From: Hydnum rufescens UP504
Lineage: Eukaryota; Basidiomycota; Agaricomycetes; Cantharellales; Hydnaceae
Reading direction: 5' to 3'
Length of the DNA: 64,000 bases
Assembly: GCA_014904985.1 (NCBI GenBank)
Contig: MU129080.1
Location: 41,578 to 105,577 of the forward strand
A program made the position numbers and the translations under genes. The notes under the pieces were generated by a model. That model ran no database searches. It had not been told where the DNA came from and saw only the letters and a program-made list of their open reading frames with translations. Shown here piece by piece: positions 21,824 to 32,429 of the stretch (position 1 is its first letter; the number at the start of each line of letters is the position of its first letter).

Positions 21824-24527
21824 TGTAAGCAGGATGATAATGAACCAATCCAACTACTGTCCATGATATTAAACCAGAGACAAAGGAGAGAATCATGGAA
21901 TTAATTCAGCTGCTCAGGTTCAAGTGGGGGAGGTCTTTTGGATAGGGGGAATTGCTTGTAAGTTTGCACTGCCCAAGCAATTGAATATAAGGGAGTTTTG
22001 TTGGTTACTGTACCACACCCCTAAGAATATCCTCTTGAGACCTTAGTCAAAGCATAGTTAGAGTAGTCTTTTCAAGTGAGAAATCACCCAGAAACCAGCA
22101 GCAAGACACTGTGCTTCAGACTAGAGGGAGGGGGAGAACTACTGAATTTGTGTGCTAGCTGCACCTAATATACAATCCAGACTTTGACTCAATAGAAAGT
22201 GAAAAGTCGGACATATGGGACACATGGAGAAAAATAAATGAAGTTAAAATACTTAAAACTGATGGAGATATTTCAATTTCAAGATAAAAGGGAGGATTCA
22301 CACATTACATGCTATTCCTCCTTCAATTCTGGACAAGTTCCCTTAAGGAAAAGTGGAATAGGTCTCCCTGAAGGTCTTCTCCATCAGACATAAGAGGGCT
22401 GGAAGTAATTCACTATTTGTGATGGTGGAGCAAGGGGGGAGTCATGAGGAAGGGGTTGTCTTGTGAAAAATGGAGTTTGCATCCAATTGCTTTTCCCTTG
22501 GTACTGTTTGATGTGCATGTTTAACAGCTTTCAGGGTGTGGTAGTCACAAGCAAATCAGATAATAATTGATTGAAAAATTGAAAAATACTCCTTCAGAGT
22601 ATGAATCATGGAAAGATAATGGTACAGGGACTGCATTTTTGATCTGATCATTGCATTCTTGGTACCATTAGATAGGTATAATTTGTATCTTTCTAGAAGT
22701 GGTTATTTCAACTTGATCCAATCACAATTGATGGAGAACTTTGAAACATACTCCTTGAGAGTAGTGTAGCCCCTTTCTGGATCATGTGACAGATCTGCAA
22801 GTCCAGAATCAGAACTAGGCCCAGTCCACATCATTACATAATCACAATCCTTCACCCTTAAGGCAGTAGGATGACTTGAGAGAATAGAGTCTTGGAGAGG
22901 AATGGCAAGCTGAATTGCCTTGTCCAATATAGGGCATAAACTGACCCCTTTTGATGGGGACTGTTGAAGTCCATCAGACAGTCAATAAATTGACTGATGT
23001 TTGTGGTAAAGGGGTGCAGTGGAATTGTGGATTGATAGGGGGTGGGATCCCAATTGATTCTTGAGTAAATGAGTGACAAAGGAATTCAACAAGTGGTGTA
23101 AGTGGGAAACAGAGGTTTAATCCAGCCAAAGTCCACAATACAGAATAAAGAATAAAGAGAGGGTATCATGGGATCAATCTGAGTGTTCAGGTCCTTGGAA
23201 AGGAGCAGTCTTTGGATGGGGGAAATATACTGCCTTGAAAGAGTCTATCTAAACAGTGAATAAAGGGATCAGATCACACCCTAAGTCCTCCTCTTGAGAA
23301 CCTATCAAAAGTGTGATAAGTAATGGTTATGTTGTGGAGTTTTCCCTTGGACCAGTGGCAGTTTCTCAAGCCTTCAAGACTGGGGGTGAGGGGAAAGACA
23401 GTGGAAATTCGCATCTCCTGCACTTAATATGCATCCCTAAAGAGTGCTATGGTAACCAGCAGAAAGGTGGGGTTAAGGTGAAAATGGTGAAAAAGAAATA
23501 AAGTCAAAAGCTTTAAAACTGAAGGAGATATTCAAATATCAAGTCAGAGTAAGGGAATATAGCTTAACCAAGCTATTCCTCCTCTCCTACTGAACAAAAT
23601 CCCTTGGGGAAAAGTGGAACTGGTTTGCCTAGATGTACCCTCCTATCAGACATAGGGTGCCAGAATCATAATTGCCTTTAGTAATCAGAAAAGTGGAGGT
23701 AAAGCTGAAATGAGACATGGGGAGACTAAATTACAGAAACCCAAATTCTAATCCATTTGTTTTTCCTTTGGTACCATTCAATGTAAATTTTCAGCATCTT
23801 TCCAGGTGTGGTAATTGAGAACAAATCAGATCAAAACTGGTGGAGATATTCACAAAATACTGAAGGATAGTATGAAGCACAAGGCAAAATCAACCTGGAG
23901 GGTGCAGTTCACATCAGATAAACACATTTTGGTATGATTAGATAGGTATTGATCACAGTTTTCCAGGTGCTATTTTGACAAGTTCATCTGATCAAAACTG
24001 AGGGAGATATTCTTCATTTACTCCTTGAGAGTGTTGCAATAGCCCCTATTTAGCATGTGACTAGTCTGTGAGTTGGATCCAAAGGATTAGGCAACCTCAA
24101 TTATGTAATTGGGACTCATATATCACCCTTAAGGCAATGGACACAGTATAATGGATTGAGCATCAAATGAAGAAGGCAGAATTGCCATAGCCACAATTGG
24201 CTGGACTCAAGGTAAATACAAATTCAGGTGGTCTGTTGAAGACCTGGAGGTGGACAAATAATTGTCTCATATACAAGGTGGAGGAAGAACAAGTGGGCCA
24301 TGGTTTTGAAAGAGGGGAATCTGTGCCATTTAATAATAAAAAGAATAATGAGAAATGGAGGTGGAATCAAATATATTGGATTCATTTGAGGTAGTTGGGT
24401 GATGATACAAATTCTATGCAATAGGGGTTTATCCCTCCAACAGCAGGGTGACATATAATTAATTCATTCATAAGGAAATTTGGCCTTGGATAAGGATTCT
24501 ATGGTGTAGGGATTTATCCCTCCAACA
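21824..24527 (-). mobile_element. LTR-A solo LTR, nested, inverted
   Basis: Runs TGTAAGCAGG... to ...ATCCCTCCAACA, the reverse complement of a TGTTGGAGGGAT...CTTACA element. The 4-bp target duplication GTGG lies at 21820-21823 and 24528-24531. The empty site is preserved as CTACAGTGGAATCACATG, seen in reverse complement near 27585. A second LTR-A copy sits inside it at 23097-24442. No pol genes are present, so this is read as a solo LTR of an LTR retrotransposon. An LTR-lacking non-autonomous element cannot be excluded. Confidence 0.75.
23097..24442 (-). mobile_element. LTR-A copy nested inside LTR-A
   Basis: Starts TGTAAGTGGGAAACAGAGG and ends TTATCCCTCCAACA, both LTR-A termini in reverse orientation. 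Flanks are GTGG and GCAG, which could be a decayed GCGG duplication. Repeated words such as ACTCCTTGAGAGTGTTGCAA and TCATGTGAC are shared with the other LTR-A copies. Confidence 0.65.
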
Positions 24528-24990
24528 GTGGAATCACATGAAGGGTGATATCTGGAGTTTGGAGGAGTCAAACTAAGAATGATGATATATACATGACTGA
24601 AAGGAAATGGAGTGTACCTGGAGTTCAGAGGAGTCAAACTAAGGGGCATCCTCCAGAACTGCCTGGCATATATAGGGCATCTGGCCCAAAATCACCAGAT
24701 GCCATAAATAGTGCTAACCAAATATGGAATAGGGGTGGGTAACAAATGTGTCAATCAGGGAAGAGGAATATCAAAAAGGAACACCCATCACATCTCAACA
24801 ACACTGCTATGAAGTGTTGCTATACTCTGAATCATGTAGCTACATAACCACTAGCCTGTAGTATTCCATATTCATTAGGGTAGTCAGACTGTACACTATG
24901 CCTGATGTAGCCACCTATCTGATTCAAAACCATAGTAGTCTTTGGAGTATTATTTATTTATTTATTATTCCAGTTACATAATATATATTT
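24528..24990 (-). repeat. Inverted copy of 27165-27600, including LTR-B
   Basis: Continuation of the inverted copy after the LTR nest: LTR-B in reverse (24531-24809), then 180 bp matching the reverse complement of 27165-27390 (ACCATAGTAGTCTTTGGAGT, TTATTTATTTATTATTCC). With 27165-27600 it forms an inverted pair of about 440 bp around a 2.2-kb centre. Confidence 0.7.
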
Positions 24991-25968
24991 TATAATATGA
25001 AAAGCCTAAATGCAGTAATCACATAGACCAATAGGGAAGGCTGCATTAGACCCAAATTGAATTGATCTAGAAAGTTTCTTGAATAACTGAATGAATATTG
25101 CATGGAACCCCTGAAATTTAAATCATGCACTGTCATATACTACTACATGGCAACAAAGTCCATATAAATTGGATCACAGAGTGAAGCAGGAGGAGGGGGA
25201 GATCTTGGTCATGTGATCAATGTCAAAAGTGCTTAGAATGGGCTGAAAATTTGAGGCTGAGCCTCAAATGGTGACCAGGTGTGGCCTACAAAACATTAAA
25301 GTGATTGGAGCTGTGGAAGTGCCTCAACTGGAGGGTGTATTTTGGTGGGACTTGAAAATATAATGGAAAATCTCACACTGGAGTCATAAATCTGAAATTT
25401 TGAGGGATATTATAAATGTATTTGGATCACCTAAGTGTGGATTTTCAGGGCAATTGCATGGATGGAAGGCTCTGGGGGGGAAATTGTTATTTTGGGAGGA
25501 GTGCTGTGGATCAGTGCCTGAATGGAGTTGATTTAGGCTGATATTTGGCATGTATACTCCCATATATATATTAGACTAGTGGTATAATATCAGAACCATT
25601 CATGCTCTACATCTTATATATTTCACTTTTCACTTTTGATCTTCCTTCCCCTCCCCCTCAATTTCAGCTACTTTCACACATCCAATTCATTCTATTTTTA
25701 AGTATAGTTAGTTTTATAATATTCTGAGTCCATTCCATCTGTTTTGGGCCTAATGTGGAGTGGTTCACATTCATGGTAGGGTTTTGTTCCCATTTTTTCC
25801 TGCCAAGGGAGTTGAATGCCTAGAAGTAAACAAAATAAGCTGTTTTTTTGCACATATTTGATCAGTTATATGAATATACTCCATGCAAAATTTCAAGTCC
25901 ATATCTTGTCTGTAGGGAGAGTAAATCAATTCTCAGTGTTCAGACTTGTTTGCCTCATAGCTCTATAA
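24991..25968. repeat. CpG-poor repeat, start of a dispersed family
   Basis: No gene. From about 25540 onward the sequence matches, in reverse, the less-decayed copy at 62880-63760 (for example GGTTCACATTCATGGTAGGG and TTCCTGCCAAGGGAG). Confidence 0.55.
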
Positions 25969-26047
25969 TGTTACAATAACCTTTGGCAGGGGTTGCCACT
26001 ATACTATGCACATATGGTGGCTAACCCTGCCAAAGGTTATTGTAACA
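25969..26047. mobile_element. 79-bp palindromic micro-MITE, copy 1
   Basis: TGTTACAATAACCTTTGGCAG at the left is matched by its reverse complement at the right, with 16-20 nt between the arms. It is flanked by TAA on both sides. The related sequence at about 63460, in reverse, lacks it (CTCCATAACTAG), so it is an insertion. A 2-3 bp TA/TAA duplication suggests a Tc1-mariner or PIF-Harbinger origin. Confidence 0.7.
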
Positions 26048-27387
26048 TAATTACTTGTCAGATCTGGCTGAAATTTTATATGTCCTTTCCCTTGGCAGTG
26101 TCTAATCACATGACAAGTTTCAGAACAATCTGCTGAGTGTTTAAGTTTCAGCAATTTCCAGTGCTTCTGGCATCTATTGTCCAGTTCACTGCCTCAAACT
26201 GGATGGATTGGAATGATTTTGGGCCCATCATCAGTACATTACATTTTTATACTCTGTGTAAACTCCCAAGTTCCCAGCTATGTAGATTCCTCTTAGTCCA
26301 AAGGCATGATGATGCAGAGGGGCTAGCAAATGGAGGAGTGCCAAGCTTGCAAAGGCCAGTTTGCTTCTGGCCATTCTTCACATCATCTCATCCACTGGGA
26401 CATTTGCCCTGTCTGGGAGGGGAGACTAGGCACCTTTCTTTCCTGACCCCCTGACCCTTCATTTTGTGTCATCACTTTGTTTCCTGGCTTAGTTGTGAGA
26501 GTGGCAGATAACCCCACCCACCTGCACAGTCATCTGCTGCCCTCATGCACTGAGATTGGCAAAGCAATTGCTTTGAAATCTCATGCAACCATGCCAGTAG
26601 AGACAAAGGGTTTGACCAACAAGCAACAGATACAGACTTGACTTGCTAGCTTGCAACAGCAAATTTAATTGTACTTCAGAGGCTTCAAGGTCTTTGAAGT
26701 GCCAGAAGCTGGACTTCCAAGACTTTGGAGCCTCCAAAGGACAATTGATTTTGCTGATGTGTAGGGGGAGGAAATCAATTTTCAATGTCCACACTTGGTT
26801 CCTTTGTATTGCAATAACTATTGGATGGATTTAGCTGAAATTTTGATATGTTATGCCCCAGATAGCCTTTAATCATGTGCCAAATTTGAAATCAATCTGC
26901 CCAGTGCTTAGGTTTTGGCAATTTCTGGTAGTTCTGGAACTGTCCTTACTGGTCTCATTGTTTCAGGCACTAACCATTGGCCCTGGGCCTGGTTTTATCA
27001 CTTGATAAGGGTCCCTAGGGGTCCATCAATCCATCCCAGACACCTCCCCCTGGTCCTGGGCCCCCCATTAGGCTGGATGCCTAAATATGTTTTGGATGTA
27101 CTTCACCCAATTTCTACATTTAGGCATTTAAAAAAAATAGGAAACACTGTATTATGTAATGGGATGTTATATAACTGGAATAATAGATAAATAAATAATA
27201 CTGCAAAGACTACTATGGTTTTGAATCAGAGATGTAACTACATCAGGAATATTGTACAGTGTGACTACCCTAATGAATATAGAATAACACAGGCTAGTGG
27301 TTATGTAGCTATGTGATTCAGAGTATAGCAACACTTCATAGCAGTGTAACTACATAGATGCTGTAGCTTCTGCCATCAATATTCTGT

Positions 27388-27600
27388 TGAGATGTGACAG
27401 GCATTCCTTTTTCATATTTCTCTTCCCTGATTGACACATTTGTTATTTGCCCCTATTCCATATTTGGTTAGCACCATTTATGGCATCCAGTGATCTTGGG
27501 CCAGTTGCCCTATATATACCAGGCAGTGCTGGAGGATGTCCCTTAGTTTGACTCCTCTGAACTCCAGATATCACCCTTCATGTGATTCCACTGTAGACCT
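27388..27600 (+). repeat. LTR-B copy in duplication copy 1
   Basis: Begins TGTTGAGATGTGACAGG, contains GGTTAGCACCATTTATGGC and CCCTATATATACC, and ends near GATTCCACTGTAGACC. The duplicate is at 40204-40425. Confidence 0.55.
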
Positions 27601-30600
27601 TTTTCATATTCTGATTGAGAAATATAGTTACAGTGTCCTGGAGCTCTTGGGGCTTGACCTCCAGACCCCCAATGATGCCACATTTATTGGAATGTAACTG
27701 CATGTATTTAAGAAAATATGTATGAGTGTAACACCACAGGAACACATTCAGTAGAACCTCCTTAGGTAGACATCCACTCAGAAAGTAGTCAGCCTAAGGA
27801 AGTTGCCAAAATGGGGGGCCTGAGGTGGTTTGAATTGTATTTCTTTCAATTACAGTATGTACAAGAATCCACCTGTCAGTGCTGGAATTGCTGGATTCTG
27901 GGCCAAATTCTAGCTCAATTCCAGGTTTCATCCCAGCTCAATTCTCATGGCATGAAACCCCCTAATAGGTGTTTCCAGTGGTGTGGACACTAGTGGAGAC
28001 TAGCAACCACCCACAGTAATTGTGAGGCAGTGACCATGACCCATTGTGGACACCTGCCCCTCACCTTGTGTTCCCTCTCCTTACTTCTTAGTCTGCTGCA
28101 ACTTTGTATATGCCTGCTTGTAGTGGGACATCAAAATTGCCATTGCCCATTTAGGTTCAGGGTCAGAATATATATACAAAAATCAAGTACAATAAGGGTC
28201 ATCAGGAAAACCAATTTGCTCCCAAGATTGGACTCATCTCTGAAGACTTCTGAAGGCTTCTGAAGACTTCAAAGACTTGAAATGTGGAAGCTTGGAGAAT
28301 ATATAAATTTAGAGGAAAAGGCTGTTATTGACTGTTGAAGGCATGCATATATGATCACTTTTACTTGAAAACTGATTGGTATAAAATGAAGAATTTTTTG
28401 CATAACTATCTTTACCATTTAACACAGAGTTACAAGCACCATCAATAACAGGTGCAAGGGGGCAGTGAGAAAGAATAGAAGATAGTGGGACAACACCACT
28501 GGCATGAATTCCCTTTGCCCACATTGCACTGCCAAGACTCAACTCAGCAGCAATGAGTTCAAACTGTTGTCCTTTATTATGTAACCCTGCAGTCTGCATG
28601 CCTATGTAGCAGGAGCTGAGGGCCTTTGACTCAAATAGATTCTGTTATGGCAGTTTGTGTGCCTGTACAACAGGAGCTTGGGGCCTTTGATTCTGACTTG
28701 TGGATTCTATTATGTAACCTGGCAGTTTGCATGCCCACATAGTGGGAGCAGGACCCTGGAAAGCTCCAATATAGGTCTCATCCACAGTGACCACTTTTTG
28801 GCCCTGTTTTTTGGAAAATGTCCAGGGCAAAACTGGACCACCCTTTGCCATTTTGGGCTCTATGTCCAAGTTTTTGATGACCACCAAAGTGGATTTGCAG
28901 CTGATGTCTGAGGCCAAGGACCACCACCTTATATATCATCTTTCCCAATGCTTTCATATGATGAGCTCCCTCAATATGTAAAGAAATCAGTCCTTCCATC
29001 ACACTCAATGGGTTCATTGGTCAAGAATCCCTTACTATGAAGGCTAATGGATGCATGGCAACCCTGGCGACACTGGGGAGTGATGCTACAAGAGTCTACC
29101 AAGCCCATCAATTGCCTCAAGAGTGAGCTATGAGGGAAGATGTTGACTCATAGCCTCAATTGGGCTTTTGGTATACTTTTTGAGGGGCATGGCCTTTCTT
29201 GGCATTTTCTTGATTTTTTGGGCATTTATTTTGATTTTTAGAGGTGTGATCCCCAAATGACTACCAAACAACCCTTTTCAACATGTTCAATCCAAAAATG
29301 ACCACCAAATGGTGGAAATTTTGAGAAATTTGAGGACCACTGAAGCCCTGAGAATGGCATTTTGTGGATCAGACCTACATTAGAGCTTTCCAGGGTCCTG
29401 TGGGAGCTTAATCCAACTTGCAGATTAGTCATGTGATCAATGCTCAATGCACCACTCTTGAGGAGTATTCATTGGATTTCTCTGTCAGTTTTTATCCACT
29501 CCTCTTGAAAAAATGGTGCACAGAAAGCTATGAATTATGCCTATCAAATGGTACCAAATACAGGTCAGGCTCATTGGAACTCTTGCTTCCATCTAGCCCT
29601 GTTTTTACACATTTTCACTGCTTGCCAATGCTCCCCATGCTCTTACCCTTCAAATATTATCCTATAGCCAAACATTCTGCAAGTACTGTGGCAGTGTGTA
29701 GTCTAGTATTGCATGTGCATTGACTAGGACAGATATCTTACCTGGGATATCACAGCAATGGAATCATATCTGGAACCCTGTGGCCAGGGTGGGAAAAAAA
29801 CAGCTTAAAAAGGTAATCATCTGGCAGCAGTGTTGCCATGAGTCAAGTTGAGTCAGCAGAAGCCATCTGGGGGTGAAGTGGAAGCAAATGTTGTTTATGT
29901 ACTGTGATTTTTTCAAACTCCACTCTCTTCATCCAACTTCCTTCACCCTTGCTCCTCCTCCTTCACCTCCTCATCACTGTGCCTCCATCCCATTCTCTTG
30001 CTTGTTCTCAGTCTTGGTTCCATATATAGGACTGGCACATGTTAAACCCTGGTGCATGGGGGGGATGATGGATGGATGCCACAGTGTGTATGCCACATGT
30101 CTATCTCTTAACAGATTTTCTAACCAGTTGCTTGTGTGCAGAATAACATGTACTGGATATATATGTATATTTTGTATCTGTCCTTGGTGCTGAACTGACT
30201 TGCTCCATTTTAGGTGTGTATTGGGTATCTATTCTGGTAAGTCTCATCCATGTTCAAATATTTAAACACTATTGTGAGAGTTATGGTATTCACATGAGAA
30301 CTCCCCTGATTACTAAGTGGGTGAAGATGAATTTGAGAAATCAATAAGACTTGAGGAACTCAGGTGAATAAGCAGTGACAGGAAGAGACACTAGAAGCCC
30401 TTGATCTTTTTGTGGGACAAAGCCCATCTTTATAGTATTACAGGAGAACAGAAGACACATGAAAATGGGAAAAACCTGAGGTAAAAGATGTCTGAGTGCC
30501 AGTGGTGCTGGCAAGTAAAGATGTAAGGGTTGCCAGTGAAACCTGGCTGTGAGATCTAAAGCATAGATTGGCAAATGTACAATTGTGAGGTCATCAGCAT

Positions 30601-31572
30601 AGCCTCATAGGGGTTGTGCTTGTCTCCAACATCACACCCAGTAGCTTCTGTATCCACTTGCTCCAACACACTAGACACTGAAATCCATGCTTCCCATATA
30701 CAGTTTGTCTTTTATGCTGGAGATTGTTTTGCAACAACAGTTTTATGATGGGATGGCCTTATGCATAGTCTTTTTGCTGTCAACTTTTCACCTGATAGAC
30801 TCTAAATATAGCCAGTTTTATCTCTGTTTGATTGAAGCCTCAGAGCTTATAGAGCTTGGCTTCTGTGATGCAAAGACACTTCAGAAAGCTCCAGAAGGCT
30901 TCAGAAGGCTTCAGAAGGCATGAAGCTTATGGTTCACAGGCTCAGAATAAGGACCATGCTTATTTTGGTTCTCAGGCTTTGAAGCCTTCAGAAGTCTCTG
31001 AACCCATTCTTGGTTTTCCTGATGGTGTCAGAGTCAAAGGAAAGAAAATGTCAATGATGGCAAGCACCTATAAAGTGCCACCTAGGATCAAAGCCAGCCC
31101 ACAGGGGAGCTGGTGGACATAGGTAAGATGTCTCAGATATACAAGACAACCGGACAGTGGGGGCTAGATGCAGTGTTGACAACATGTATGTATTTGACAG
31201 ACCCGTATAGATTCCATACAAGGTTTGAATTGCATTTCTCTCAATTCCCGTGGAATTCTCGTGGCATGAAGCCCCCTAATGTATAAATCCAATATCATGT
31301 ACTTCCCACAGTGTCTGTATATGTTAGGCAGCCAGGAGAAGCCAAAGTCTTTAGACTTCCACTCCTAGCACCTTATTTATGGAGCACAATAAAGTGATTT
31401 CAGTGTAGATTGGCTACAGAAGACCGGCAAATCTCCAAGAGCATACCGTTGCTCAGGATCTCTCCATGTATGAATTTAATGGTTGATTCAATCATAAACT
31501 GGGTGAAAATATTGTAGAAGTAATTGCCCGAAAGGGGGCACTTAACGCCCTCGAGACATACGGGCTGTAGAA

Positions 31573-31637
31573 AAAAAAGAAGAGAAGATGTCTGGCTTAC
31601 AACAGGTTTGAACACAAGATCTCTGAATCTATAATTA
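31573..31637. other. Junction between tandem copies
   Basis: Short A-rich spacer (AAAAAAGAAGAGAAGATG) between the end of homology in copy 1 and the micro-MITE that opens copy 2. It is the breakpoint of the duplication. Confidence 0.5.
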
Positions 31638-31716
31638 TGTTACAATAACCTTTGGCAGGGTTAGCCACTATACTATGCACATATGGTGGCTAACCCTGCC
31701 AAAGGTTATTGTAACA
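31638..31716. mobile_element. 79-bp palindromic micro-MITE, copy 2
   Basis: Same hairpin as at 25969-26047, with a more perfect left arm (GGCAGGGTTAGCCAC against GGCAGGGGTTGCCAC). It sits exactly at the start of duplication copy 2. Confidence 0.7.
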
Positions 31717-32212
31717 TAATTACTTGTCAAATCTGGCTGAAATTTTATATGTCCTTTCCCTTGGCAGTGTCTAATCACATGACAAGTTTCAGAACAATCT
31801 GCTGAGTGTTTAAGTTTCAGCAATTTCCAGTGCTTCTGGTGTCTATTGTCCAGTTCACTGCCTCAAACTGGATGGATTGGAATGATTTGGGCCCATCATC
31901 AGTACATTACATTTTTATACTCTGTGTAAACTCCCAAGTTCCCAGCTATGTAGATTCCTCTTAGTCCAAAGGCATGATGATGCAGAGGGGCTAGCAAATG
32001 GAGGAGTGCCAAGCTTGCAAAGGCCAGTTTGCTTCTGGCCATTCTTCACATCATCTCATCTGCTGGGACATTTGCCCTGTCTGGGAGGGGAGACTAGGCA
32101 CCTTTCTTTCCTGACCCCCTGACCCTTCATTTTGTGTCATCACTTTGTTTCCTGGCTTAGTTGTGAGAGTGGCAGATAACCCCACCCACCTGCACAGTCA
32201 TCTGCTGCCCTC

Positions 32213-32418
32213 ATTAATGAGGCCATGACTCAGCAGACACCCAGAGGGGGAGAAGACTCTATTAGTACCTAATGAGGCTGTGACTATATATAGTGTTATA
32301 AGTACTATGCTGGAGTGGTGGGTGAATGGTTCTGGACTTTACCTCAGCAGATGCCCAGAGGGGGAGAAGACTGAGGGAAAGTCTGCTGGCAGTTTCTGGA
32401 TTGTGTTACAGTTCAATA
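32213..32418 (-). repeat. Copia 3' LTR
   Basis: 206 bp, next to the polypurine tract. It differs from the 5' LTR mainly where one has TG and the other CA (CTGCTGG against CCACCAG, TTCTGG against TTCCAG, TACAG against TATGG), as expected if both descend from CG. Confidence 0.85.
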
Positions 32419-32429
32419 CCCCCCCGCAA

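Larger units (their letters stand above)
25969..31572 (+). repeat. 5.6-kb tandem duplication, copy 1
   Basis: Nearly the whole stretch recurs in the same order and orientation at 31638-32212 plus 39362-45113, with roughly 97-99% identity by eye. For example, open frames at 26543, 28309, 28645, 29418 and 30856 have near-identical partners at 39365, 41158, 41480, 42957 and 44397. The unit is CpG-starved except for its last 170 bp (31400-31572), which contain at least six CG sites. It includes LTR-B, hAT-terminal relics (AGTGTTGCCATGAGTC at 29829) and unclassified repeat sequence. No functional gene is seen inside. Confidence 0.88.

Noticed and set aside
28309..28599. Open frame of 96 codons repeated at 41158-41448
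   Set aside because: Lies in CpG-poor repeat DNA, is duplicated only as part of the tandem unit, and has no recognisable domain.
28645..28917. Open frames on both strands, also at 41480-41773
   Set aside because: Overlapping frames on opposite strands in repeat DNA; no family signal.
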